In this document: positions 44,992 through 52,733 of the stretch, one piece after another
How the letters are laid out: each line of letters begins with the position of its first letter
Position numbering within the stretch: position 1 is the stretch's first letter
Translations under genes and position numbers: made by a program
Source: Caldilineaceae bacterium
GTDB taxonomy: Bacteria > Chloroflexota > Anaerolineae > Caldilineales > Caldilineaceae
Assembly: GCA_019637645.1 (NCBI GenBank)
Contig: JAHBVH010000023.1
Location: 1-64,000, forward strand
Direction: 5' to 3'
Length of the DNA stretch: 64,000 nt
Notes under the pieces: generated by a model
Database searches by the model: none
What the model was told of the DNA's origin: nothing
The model's input: the letters and a program-made list of their open reading frames with translations, nothing else

Positions 44992-45690
44992 ATGGCGACG
45001 AAACGGATTGTACCGGGACTCTATGGGATTTCGCTTGGGAATGTAAATGCGTTTCTGCTAGAAGGCGAGGAATTAACGCTCATTGATACGGGCTTTCCTG
45101 GCAGCGAGGGGAAAATCTTGCAGGCCGTGGTGGCCCTTGGCAAACAGCCCACCGACCTGCGGCACATTGTCATTACACATTGTCACCCTGATCATGCAGG
45201 CAGCTTGGCGGCGCTACAACAAGCGACGGGCGCAGCTGTCTATGCCCATCCGCTGGATGCCCCGGCGATCCGTACCGGCGCGGTGATTCACCCGCCAGTC
45301 CCCGCCCCCTATCCGGTGCAACGGTTGCTCTATTGGCTATTGATCCGCAATACGTCACCAACCTATGCCGCGGCCCCGGTTACGCATGAGATTCATGACG
45401 GCGACGAACTGCCTGGGACGGGTGGGCTCAAGGTTGTTCACGCACCAGGCCATAGCGCTGGTCAGGTCGCCCTCTATTGGCCGCAACACAGGGGTGTTCT
45501 CTTGGCCGCGGACGCGTGCAGCAATCTGCCCTTCTTGGACTATAGCATCGTCTATGACGATTTTGCCCAAGGCCAACGCACCCTAGCCGCGTTGGCAAAG
45601 CTTGATTTTGCCGTCGCCTGCTTTGGTCACGGAGAAGCGATTCAAGCCAACGCTGCTCAGCGCTTTCGGAAAAAGTGGGGTGCGGCTTAG
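44992..45690 (+). CDS. Metallo-beta-lactamase-fold hydrolase
   Basis: The 232-aa protein has the binuclear zinc motif THCHPDHAG (His63, His65, Asp67, His68), GLYGISLGNVNAFLLEG at the N-terminus, and the later ligands in HAPGHSAGQ and AADACSN. These enzymes hydrolyse esters, thioesters such as S-lactoylglutathione, or other substrates. The ATG at 44992 was chosen; ATG 44983 is possible because an AGAAGG lies just before it. It is divergent from the lipoprotein gene at 44586 and its 3' end overlaps the convergent DUF2277 gene by 4 bp. Confidence 0.88.
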   Translation: MATKRIVPGLYGISLGNVNAFLLEGEELTLIDTGFPGSEGKILQAVVALGKQPTDLRHIVITHCHPDHAGSLAALQQATGAAVYAHPLDAPAIRTGAVIHPPVPAPYPVQRLLYWLLIRNTSPTYAAAPVTHEIHDGDELPGTGGLKVVHAPGHSAGQVALYWPQHRGVLLAADACSNLPFLDYSIVYDDFAQGQRTLAALAKLDFAVACFGHGEAIQANAAQRFRKKWGAA

Positions 45691-45986
45691 CTGGTTGGGC
45701 TGGCCTGTGCGCCATCACGCGGGCCAAAGCGCTTGACCGAACGCAGCTTGGCTTTGGTGGCTTCGACCTCCCGATCGCGCGCAGGGGCTTGGGTGACCAA
45801 TGCCTCTAACAATTGCCGCGTTGCCTCTGCAATGTCGGCCACTGCCTGATCAAACGCGGCTTGGTTGGTTTGGGAGGGTTTGGTCGTCCCACTCACCTTG
45901 CGCACATATTGCAACGCCGCGCTAGTAATTTCATCTTCGGTAGCTGGCGGCGCAAAATTAAACAGCGGTTTGATATTGCGACACAT
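45687..45986 (-). CDS. DUF2277 protein
   Basis: The 99-aa sequence matches DUF2277 end to end: MCRNIKPLFNFAPPATEDEI at the start, AALQYVRKVSGTTKPSQ, then EATRQLLEALVTQAPARDRE and KAKLRSVKRFG. The family is short, cytoplasmic and of unknown function, common in soil bacteria and Chloroflexota. GAGGAGAG lies before the ATG. The stop codon lies inside the 3' end of the convergent hydrolase gene (4-bp overlap). Confidence 0.92.
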   Translation of the reverse strand: MCRNIKPLFNFAPPATEDEITSAALQYVRKVSGTTKPSQTNQAAFDQAVADIAEATRQLLEALVTQAPARDREVEATKAKLRSVKRFGPRDGAQASPTS

Positions 45987-46483
45987 AATGGGCTAGCTCT
46001 CCTCACACAATTACGCTCGATTTTGGCTTTCCGTAGCCAATCAATTGAATATTTTTAATGGTCGGCTTGGGGCCACTACTCATTAATAATTTTTAATTTT
46101 CAATTGATTATTAATTATTATAGAAGTTACGCACTTGGACCAGACCTGACAGGTTTTGAAAAACCTGTCAGGTCTCTAGTTGCCCAGCTAATTGCGTAAC
46201 TCCTATATTAGCAAGCCGATTATACCATACTTTCGGCGACGGTTGGGCTTTGGCAGAGCCTAATGCTCTGGGAACAACGCCACCCAATTGACTTGGCTGA
46301 ACAGGAGGGCTTTCGGTATACTGCTTGATACGATTGTGCCGCGGTTGAGCCTTGTCCCCACTTCTTCTTGGACAAGTCACAGCCGTGTAACACAAACCAA
46401 CCCGCTGTAAAGATCGCCTTTCCCTAAAGTGCTTCCCAATGATAGAGGCATCTTTGCAGGTAATGATCCATGAGGAAAAAGCT
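45987..46483. other. 497-bp spacer with AT-rich tract and MITE-like element
   Basis: The left part (46040-46120) is AT-rich (TTAATTTTCAATTGATTATTAATTATTA) with a self-complementary CAATTGA centre repeated at 46042 and 46101; it probably contains promoters for DUF2277. The MITE-like copy at 46120-46206 follows. The rest carries the leader of the Gfo/Idh gene and no credible small gene. Confidence 0.75.
46120..46206. repeat. 87-bp MITE-like element, best preserved copy
   Basis: ATAGAAGTTACGCA (46120-46133) is mirrored by TGCGTAACTCCTAT (46193-46206) with 13 of 14 bases matching. The core AGACCTGACAGGTTTT (46142-46157) is the exact complement of 46160-46175, a 16-bp perfect stem. TA lies at both borders. 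It lies in the spacer upstream of the Gfo/Idh gene, within AT-rich DNA. Confidence 0.93.
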
Positions 46484-47566
46484 ATGCCCTACAAAGTGAT
46501 CCTGGTTGGCACCGGCGGCCAGGGGCGCGCTTGGTGCCAAAATTTCTTGCCGCCCAATATCCAAGACGGTCTCGTTGAAGTCGTCGCCGCGGTCGATGTC
46601 AACCCGGCAGCACTCAAGAACGCCCAGGAGTACCTTGGGCTCGCCCCTGCCCAATGCTACACCGAACTACAACCCGCCTTTGCCGAAAATCCGGCAGACT
46701 TTGCCGTGATCGTCACACCGCCAGCCTATCACGAGGCGGTGGTCGATATCGCCCTGGCCCATGATCTGCACATTCTTTCGGAAAAACCGATTGCCGATAC
46801 GCTCGAAGGTTCGGTGCGCATTGCCGAAAAGGTGAAACGCGCGGGCAAGAAGATGGGCGTCACCATGAGCCATCGCTTCGACCAAGATAAGACGACCTTG
46901 CGCCAGGAGCTACGTTCGGGGCGGAATGGGGCAATCGACTATTTAATCTGTCGCTTTACCTGCAATATGCGCAATTTTGGTGATTGGGGCGCGCATTTCC
47001 GCCACACGATGAAGGACGCGCTCATGATCGAAGGCGCGGTACACCACCTGGACATTTTGGCCGATCTGGCTGGCGCGCCCTGCGATACGCTCTATGCCCA
47101 AACGTGGAACCCCGCTTGGGGCGAATATGGCGGTGATTCACAGGGCTTGGTGACCATGCACTTTGAAAATGGCGTACGGGCCGTTTATGAGGGGGCCAAG
47201 ACCAATGCCGTTGGCCTCAATGGTTGGGCACAGGAGTATGTGCGGGTTGAGTGTGAAAAGGCCACCCTGATCATGGATCGGCGGCGTGTCGAGCGCCATC
47301 CCTACGAAGGCGGGCGGATCTACAAACGGGAAGGCGAAGGGATCGAACTGCCTTTGCTCGAGCAGGCCAAATGGCGCAATAGCTGGTTAGTCGAGCAATT
47401 TGTGCAGTGGCTAGATGGCGGCCCCGCCATGGAAACCCATATCGAAGCCAACTTGCAGTCGGTCGCCCTGATCTTTGCAGCCATCCAAAGCAGCCAGACC
47501 GGTCAACCCGTCAACGTGCAGGAACTGCTCGCCGCCACCCGTCGGCAAGTCGCGGCCGCGGGCTAA
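46484..47566 (+). CDS. Gfo/Idh/MocA-family oxidoreductase
   Basis: The 360-aa protein has a canonical Rossmann fold (VILVGTGGQGRAWCQNF), the catalytic EKP motif in HILSEKPIADT and the likely catalytic histidine in EGAVHHLDILADLAG near residue 185. Such enzymes interconvert sugars and sugar acids in the cytoplasm using NAD(P). TGAGGAAAAAGC precedes the ATG at 46484, which is favoured over an upstream in-frame start at 46439. It differs from the oxidoreductase at 9357 in having the standard glycine motif. It stands alone, ending at a palindrome cluster, so its pathway is unknown. Confidence 0.9.
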   Translation: MPYKVILVGTGGQGRAWCQNFLPPNIQDGLVEVVAAVDVNPAALKNAQEYLGLAPAQCYTELQPAFAENPADFAVIVTPPAYHEAVVDIALAHDLHILSEKPIADTLEGSVRIAEKVKRAGKKMGVTMSHRFDQDKTTLRQELRSGRNGAIDYLICRFTCNMRNFGDWGAHFRHTMKDALMIEGAVHHLDILADLAGAPCDTLYAQTWNPAWGEYGGDSQGLVTMHFENGVRAVYEGAKTNAVGLNGWAQEYVRVECEKATLIMDRRRVERHPYEGGRIYKREGEGIELPLLEQAKWRNSWLVEQFVQWLDGGPAMETHIEANLQSVALIFAAIQSSQTGQPVNVQELLAATRRQVAAAG

Positions 47567-47569
47567 AGC

Positions 47570-47593
47570 GCCACAGGGCTTCAGCCTGTGGCA
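47570..47593. repeat. GCCACAGG / CCTGTGGC hairpin with GGCTTCAGCC loop
   Basis: An 8-bp perfect stem whose loop region reads GGCTTCAGCC, the reverse complement of the motif at 30501-30510. It starts 4 bp after the Gfo/Idh stop codon. Confidence 0.8.
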
Positions 47594-47620
47594 ACCATTT
47601 TATACGGTTAACCGCGCCGC

Positions 47621-47669
47621 TAAAACAAAACCGGTCAGGTTTTCAAAACCTGACCGGTTTTGTTTTAGG
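47621..47669. terminator. Perfect 24-bp palindrome, likely bidirectional terminator
   Basis: The left arm 47621-47644 and right arm 47646-47669 match at all 24 positions with a single-base centre. The middle is CCGGTCAGGTTTT/AAAACCTGACCGG and the ends are CTAAAAC/GTTTTAG, giving T-rich 3' ends on both strands. It lies between two convergent genes (Gfo/Idh and E2) and can stop both. It belongs to the CTGACAGG/CCGGTTT family. Confidence 0.93.
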
Positions 47670-47684
47670 TAAGCCCCATGGCTG

Positions 47685-49109
47685 CTAGGTTGCCAGCCAC
47701 AAAAGTGGCGTTTCTACAAACTGACGGATCGTGTCTAGGAAGCGGGCGGCGGGCGCACCATCGACCACGCGGTGGTCAAAGGTGAGGCTCAGCGCCACCA
47801 TCTGGCGAGGGACAATCTGATCCCCCACCACGGCGGGCTTTTTGATAATCCGGCCAATGCCCAAAATGGCGCATTGGGGTGGGTTGATAATGGGGGTGAA
47901 GGCATCGATGTTGTACATGCCCAGGTTGCTGATCGTAAAGGTGCCACCTTGTAGTTCGTCGGCACTGAGTTTGCGGCTCTGGGCCTTTTCGATCAACTGT
48001 TTGCTTTGCGTGGCTAACTGCCGTAGCCCTTGCGCCTGGACATTGCGTAGCACCGGCACCAGCAAGCCTTCCGGCGTGTCGACGGCCAGCCCAATGTGGA
48101 CTTGGTTGCTCAGGATAATTTCATCCTCTTGCCAGCGGGCGTTGAGGAAGCGATGCTCTTCCAACGCCGTGGCGGTGAGCTTGGCAAAGAGATCGTTGTA
48201 GGACGGGACGGGGTAGTTCCGGGCGCCAAAGGCGGCTTTCAACTGCTCCCGCAGCGCGACCAACGCCGTGGCATCCACCTCGGTGGTCAAGGTGACCGAC
48301 GCGGTGGTGTGGAGGCTTTCGCTCATGCGCTGGGCAATCAACCGGCGCACCTTGGTGACGGGCACAACCTCGCCTGTGGTCGGTTGAGCTGGTGGCGCGG
48401 CGGCGCGGGCGGCGATCGCGGCTTCGACATCGGCACGTTCAATGCGACGCGAGCCTTCGGTAACTGGCAGTTGCGCGGCCAACTCGGCTAGATCGATGCG
48501 TGCTTCTTGGGCCATGCGCATAGCAACCGGCGTGGCGCGGATCTTCTCTTCGCTTTTGTTCGTCGCCGCGGCCTGCTGTTGGGCGAGTTCCGCCGCGGCG
48601 CGAATATCACGCTCGACGATGCGCCCACGGCCAGCGGTGCCGCGGCCACTGCCCGTGAGGCCACGCCAATCGACGCCCAATTCGGTTGCCACGCGGCGTG
48701 CGCGGGGCGAGATTGCGACGTGGGCCATTGCGTTCTGGGTGTTTTCCGCGTTTACATTTTGTGCGGCCCGCGCAACGGGGGGCGCGGCTGGGGCTGGCGC
48801 GGCTGGCTCAGCGGTGGCCGCTGCCGGTTGACTTGCTGGCTGCCCAGCAAAGGGATCGGCTTCGCCGGCGCGAGTGGTATACGCAAGGATGGTGCCGACG
48901 GTAATGACATCGCCCGGCTTGACGGGATTGGGGGGCAGGCGCAAGATGCCGTCGTCAAAGGCTTCGATCTCTTGCGTTGCTTTGTCACCTTCCACGGTAA
49001 AGAGAAAATCCCCGGCTTTGATCGTGTCGCCATCTTGCTTGAGCCACTCGCCAAAGGTACCCTCTTCCATTGTCCAGCCCAACCGCGGCATGCGGATTTC
49101 AGTTGCCAT
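47685..49109 (-). CDS. Dihydrolipoamide acyltransferase (E2) of a 2-oxoacid dehydrogenase complex
   Basis: The 474-aa E2 has an N-terminal lipoyl domain with Lys43 in EGDKATQEIE, an Ala/Pro linker, then two candidate peripheral-subunit-binding segments (~132-172 ISPRARRVATELGVD...GRIVERDI, and ~191-232 ATPVAMRMAQEARID...RIERADV). The C-terminal catalytic domain ends with His446 and Asp450 in DHRVVDGAPAARF. It transfers the acyl group from the E1 reaction to CoA. It is third in the leftward E1alpha-E1beta-E2 order, 5 bp after E1beta. Pyruvate, acetoin or branched-chain 2-oxoacids are all possible substrates; the close gene order without E3 resembles acetoin or pyruvate systems. Confidence 0.93.
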   Translation of the reverse strand: MATEIRMPRLGWTMEEGTFGEWLKQDGDTIKAGDFLFTVEGDKATQEIEAFDDGILRLPPNPVKPGDVITVGTILAYTTRAGEADPFAGQPASQPAAATAEPAAPAPAAPPVARAAQNVNAENTQNAMAHVAISPRARRVATELGVDWRGLTGSGRGTAGRGRIVERDIRAAAELAQQQAAATNKSEEKIRATPVAMRMAQEARIDLAELAAQLPVTEGSRRIERADVEAAIAARAAAPPAQPTTGEVVPVTKVRRLIAQRMSESLHTTASVTLTTEVDATALVALREQLKAAFGARNYPVPSYNDLFAKLTATALEEHRFLNARWQEDEIILSNQVHIGLAVDTPEGLLVPVLRNVQAQGLRQLATQSKQLIEKAQSRKLSADELQGGTFTISNLGMYNIDAFTPIINPPQCAILGIGRIIKKPAVVGDQIVPRQMVALSLTFDHRVVDGAPAARFLDTIRQFVETPLLWLAT

Positions 49110-49114
49110 AAGAT

Positions 49115-50092
49115 TTACTCCGCTAAGAGATCGCGAATTGCTTGCTCGATAGTGTCGGTCGTTGGCACAAGGGCGTTCTCCAGCGTGGGGCTATAGGGAA
49201 CGGGCGTATGCACGCCGTTGAGCCGTTGGATGGGGGCGTCGAGATCATCAAAGCCTTGGGCCATGACTTGGGCTGCAATCTCGGCCCCGGCCCCACAAGG
49301 TTGGAAATTTTCATCAACAATGAGCAGCCGTCCCGTCTTGTGAACCGAGGTCAGAATCGTGTCCATATCCAGCGGGGCCAGCGTGCGCGGGTCGATCACC
49401 TCGATCGAGTGCCCTTCCTTGGCTAGCCGTTCACTGGCCGCGAGTGTCTTATCCACCATGGAGCTAATGGCAACGACCGTGGCATCTTGTCCCTCCCGTG
49501 CAACGCGGGCTTGACCAAAGGGAATCGTATAGTCTTCGGTTGGTACGCGCCCTTTGTTAAAGATGATCGACTTGTGTTCGAGGAAGAGAACCGGATCATC
49601 GGCGCGGAGCGCTGTGGCAAAGAGCCCCTTGGCGTCATAGGCGTTGGAAGGAATCGCCACGCGGAAGCCAGGAATGTGCATAAAGAAGGGGTAGTAGCTG
49701 CCCGAATGGTGGGTTGCGGCTGAGTGACCAATCCCAATACAGCCGCGCAGCAAGAGGGGCATCTTCAGGCGGCCACTGCTCATATATTGCATTTTGGAGA
49801 CTTGGTTGATCAACTCACCCATGGCATCGAGGATAAAGTCGATAAACATAAAGTCGATCACCGGGCGGGTGCCGGTCATGGCCGCGCCGGTGGCCAGCCC
49901 CACAAAGCCGCGTTCACAGATGGGGGTATCGCACAGGCGTTCGGGGCCGAATCGTTCATATAATCCCATGGTCGTAGCAAAGTTACCGCCGCGCTTGCCA
50001 ATCCCCTCGCCCATAATAAAGATGGTGGGATCCTGCTCCATGGCCGTGGTCAATGCTTCCCGGGTTGCTTCCATAAAGGTAATTTCACGCAT
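49115..50092 (-). CDS. 2-Oxoacid dehydrogenase E1 component, beta subunit
   Basis: The 325-aa transketolase-like subunit starts MREITFMEATREALTTAM and contains IFIMGEGIGKRGGNF, the subunit-contact VIDFMFIDFILDAMGELINQ and the C-terminal EVIDPRTLAPLDMDTI and LLIVDENFQPCGAGAEIAA. Together with E1alpha it decarboxylates a 2-oxoacid and acylates the E2 lipoyl group. The ATG at 50092 overlaps the last 8 bp of E1alpha and has GCGAGGT upstream, so translation is coupled; a longer open frame to 50158 runs inside E1alpha. It pairs with the adjacent E1alpha by position. Confidence 0.94.
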   Translation of the reverse strand: MREITFMEATREALTTAMEQDPTIFIMGEGIGKRGGNFATTMGLYERFGPERLCDTPICERGFVGLATGAAMTGTRPVIDFMFIDFILDAMGELINQVSKMQYMSSGRLKMPLLLRGCIGIGHSAATHHSGSYYPFFMHIPGFRVAIPSNAYDAKGLFATALRADDPVLFLEHKSIIFNKGRVPTEDYTIPFGQARVAREGQDATVVAISSMVDKTLAASERLAKEGHSIEVIDPRTLAPLDMDTILTSVHKTGRLLIVDENFQPCGAGAEIAAQVMAQGFDDLDAPIQRLNGVHTPVPYSPTLENALVPTTDTIEQAIRDLLAE

Positions 50093-51077
50093 GAGAAACC
50101 TCGCTAAAAATGTGATCACTGGCTGTTGCGGCTTCGGGCCAGGGGCTGTTCTTGGCAAACTCGGCCGCGTCTTCGATCAAGGCTTGGGTATCGGCTTCGA
50201 TCTCTTCAAAGTCTTCTGCTGGCAGGCCGTTGCTCAGCAACTGTTGCTTGTAGGTCGTGATCGGATCGCGCTCCTTCCAGGCTTCCACTTCGGCTTGGGT
50301 GCGATAACCAACATCGCGCATGCCTTCCGCATGGGAACGTGTTCGATAGGTCTTGCATTCAATCAAGGTCGGTCCCCCGCCACTCCGGGCACGGCGGACG
50401 GCTTCCCCGGCGGCTTCGTAGACAGCCAGCACATCATTGCCATCGACAATCACGCTCGGAATGCCATAGGCCACCCCCCGGTTGCCAACGTCGGGGTTGC
50501 CCGCCGAATAGGAAATCGGTACTTCGGTGGCGTAGAGATTATTTTCGCAGATAAAGAGTACGGGCAGCTGCCAAATGGCGGCCATGTTCAACCCTTCGTG
50601 GAAAGCGCCGTTGTTCGACGCCCCATCGCCAAAGAAGGCCACCCCAACATTGTCCTTTTTGAGCAGCTTGAAGGAGTAGCCTGCCCCGGTGGCCTGTAGA
50701 ATACACGGGCCGACAATGCCGCTGGTACCCATCATGCCGACTTCGGGCGCAAAGAGGTGCATACTGCCCCCGCGGCCTTGGGAAATGCCGGTGGAACGGC
50801 CTAATAGCTCGGCAATCAGGGCGCGGGGATGTACGCCCTTCGCCAGGGCATGCCCATGACCACGGTGGGTGCTGAAGACGGCGTCTTCGGGCCGGAGATG
50901 GGCGCTAACGCCGACGGCGACGGCCTCTTCCCCAACATAGGTGTGGCAGGCCCCATGGATCAACCCGCTGGCATGGATGCGCGCCAGCTGCTCTTCGCAC
51001 CAGCGAATGACGAGCATATTGCGATAGAGCGCTAACAATTGCTCTTTACTAAGATCGGTTTGCGCGTTATCATTCAT
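50085..51077 (-). CDS. 2-Oxoacid dehydrogenase E1 component, alpha subunit
   Basis: The 330-aa subunit binds thiamine diphosphate: GDGASNNGAFHEG near residues 169-181 followed by LFICENNLYA, the GDG...NN motif. It also has STHRGHGHALAKGV and RSHAEGMRDVGYR, the usual phosphorylation-loop region. It is the first gene of the operon and has GGAG upstream of its ATG. The three-gene set lacks a dihydrolipoamide dehydrogenase, which must be supplied from elsewhere. Length and motifs fit the pyruvate/acetoin type better than the branched-chain type, but this is not certain. Confidence 0.94.
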   Translation of the reverse strand: MNDNAQTDLSKEQLLALYRNMLVIRWCEEQLARIHASGLIHGACHTYVGEEAVAVGVSAHLRPEDAVFSTHRGHGHALAKGVHPRALIAELLGRSTGISQGRGGSMHLFAPEVGMMGTSGIVGPCILQATGAGYSFKLLKKDNVGVAFFGDGASNNGAFHEGLNMAAIWQLPVLFICENNLYATEVPISYSAGNPDVGNRGVAYGIPSVIVDGNDVLAVYEAAGEAVRRARSGGGPTLIECKTYRTRSHAEGMRDVGYRTQAEVEAWKERDPITTYKQQLLSNGLPAEDFEEIEADTQALIEDAAEFAKNSPWPEAATASDHIFSEVSHA

Positions 51078-51107
51078 GTAAGTCTATTCTCCGTATTCGA
51101 TTTGGTT

Positions 51108-51192
51108 TAGCAGTTACGCCCTTGGGCCAGCTCTGACCGGTTTGGAAAACCGGTCAGAGCTCTGGTCACACCAACCACCTGCGTAACGCCTA
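51108..51192. repeat. 85-bp MITE-like element in a divergent promoter region
   Basis: TAGCAGTTACGC (51108-51119) mirrors GCGTAACGCCTA (51181-51192), with TA at both borders. The core AGCTCTGACCGGTTT (51129-51143) pairs perfectly with 51147-51161, so this copy uses the CCGGTTT variant. It fills most of the 160-bp spacer between the E1alpha and C69 peptidase starts, so promoters must lie inside or at its edges. Confidence 0.92.
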
Positions 51193-51237
51193 TGGTTATC
51201 GATCTTAACAATTCCTACAGTGGATAAGGAGTTACCC

Positions 51238-52560
51238 ATGCAACCGCAAAGTTGTGACACCATGGTCGCGCTGGGCAATAGCACCGTGAGCGGCCAGACT
51301 ATTTTTGCCAAAAACAGTGATCGTCCGGCGGATGAGTGCCAACCTTTGGTGCTGCACGACCGCCAATCCCATGCGCCTGGCGCAGTAACCCACTGCCAAT
51401 TTGTGACGATTCCCCAAGTCGCTACCACCTATCGCCACATTGGTTCTCGTCCCTATTGGTGTTGGGGCTATGAGCATGGCGTTAACGAACATCAAGTTGT
51501 CATTGGCAATGAAGCACTCCATTCCAAATTGCCCGAAGCGAACGAGGCCAAGTTGGTCGGCATGGAAATCCTGCGCCTGGGCCTCGAACGGGCGCGCACC
51601 GCTGCCGAAGCAGTTACGATCATGACGACGCTGATCACGCAGTATGGTCAGGGGAAATTTGCCAATAACGCGGGTGTCCGTACCTATGATAATGGCTATA
51701 TCGTGGCCGATCCGCGGGAAGCGTATGTGATCGAGACGGCGGGCCATGATTGGGTTGTGAAACAGGTCACGACTGCCTTGGGCATTAGCAACGTCTACTC
51801 GGTCGAGACCGATTGGCAACAAAGTTCACCCAGCGCCACCGACCATGCCATTGCGCAAGGGTGGTGGCCAACCGACGGCAGTCGGCTGAACTTTGCCGAC
51901 GCCTATACGGTGTCGAGCCGGAGCGAGGGCAGTGGGGCCATGCGCCGCGCCCGCTCGTGTGCCGTCCTTCGCTTGCGCACGGGGAACATTGATGCGCGCA
52001 CCATGATGGCCATTCTGGGTGATCATTCGGACGGCCTGGCCCCCCAAGAAGATTGGCAAACGGCCGTCCGCTCTAGCACGGGGATCTGTCGCCATCCTGA
52101 GCCCACCGGCGAAGGTGGCTGTACCGCGGCTAGTTTGGTGGCCGAACTCTGTGCCGATGACGCGCGCCTGCCCATCTACTGGTGTAGCCTCTATTCGCCC
52201 TGCCTGACTCTTTTTCTTCCTCTCTTTATCGAAGGTGACCTGCCTCCGGTGCTGACCGTGGGCGACGGCACCCCCAGTGATGACAGCCCATGGTGGCTTT
52301 TCCATGCGGTTAACCGCTTGGTCCTCCAAGGGACACCCGCCGCCGCGGACTTGGTGCGTGCCCGTTGGCAGCCTCTGCAAGCAGAATTGTTTGCCAGCGC
52401 CTATCCCGTGGCCCAGCACGCCAGTCAACTCCGCCAAGCGGGGCGTGTGCAAGAAGCGGCGGCCTACCTCAGCCAGTACATGGCCGCCAACGCCGCCCGC
52501 ATGGTTGCCACTGTCCGGGGGTTAAAGGCCGAACTCGCCCAGCAAGCCGTGTTGGCGTAG
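51238..52560 (+). CDS. C69-family (secernin-like) peptidase
   Basis: The 440-aa protein is of the Ntn-hydrolase C69/secernin type. It begins MQPQSCDTMVALGNST, and Cys6 would become the N-terminal nucleophile after removal of a five-residue propeptide. It continues with IFAKNSDRPADECQP and VNEHQVVIGNEAL, then GYIVADPREAYVIET and VYSVETDW. Such enzymes cleave dipeptides or amide bonds and are usually cytoplasmic. AAGGAG precedes the ATG at 51238. The natural substrate is unknown. Confidence 0.9.
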   Translation: MQPQSCDTMVALGNSTVSGQTIFAKNSDRPADECQPLVLHDRQSHAPGAVTHCQFVTIPQVATTYRHIGSRPYWCWGYEHGVNEHQVVIGNEALHSKLPEANEAKLVGMEILRLGLERARTAAEAVTIMTTLITQYGQGKFANNAGVRTYDNGYIVADPREAYVIETAGHDWVVKQVTTALGISNVYSVETDWQQSSPSATDHAIAQGWWPTDGSRLNFADAYTVSSRSEGSGAMRRARSCAVLRLRTGNIDARTMMAILGDHSDGLAPQEDWQTAVRSSTGICRHPEPTGEGGCTAASLVAELCADDARLPIYWCSLYSPCLTLFLPLFIEGDLPPVLTVGDGTPSDDSPWWLFHAVNRLVLQGTPAAADLVRARWQPLQAELFASAYPVAQHASQLRQAGRVQEAAAYLSQYMAANAARMVATVRGLKAELAQQAVLA

Positions 52561-52580
52561 ACTTACTACGTGTTTCGGTT

Positions 52581-52662
52581 AGACCTGACAGCGTTTTTTG
52601 TTGGCGGTTGTGGGAACCACAGAGCCAACCAGATGACAAAGTTTGGAAAACCTGTCAGGTCT
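52581..52662. repeat. Palindrome arms split by an inserted hairpin module
   Basis: AGACCTGACAG (52581-52591) and CTGTCAGGTCT (52652-52662) are the two arms of the CTGACAGGT palindrome, but about 60 bp separate them. The insert contains GTTGGCGGTTGTGGGAACCAC followed by AGAGCCAAC. Positions 52581-52630 are nearly identical, in reverse complement, to 17114-17163. It lies between convergent genes. Confidence 0.88.
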
Positions 52663-52733
52663 AGTCTAGGGCGACGAGCCTGCCCAGTGTAATCTGCCTG
52701 TGGCTCACGGCCTATGACAAGGCCATGAATCCG

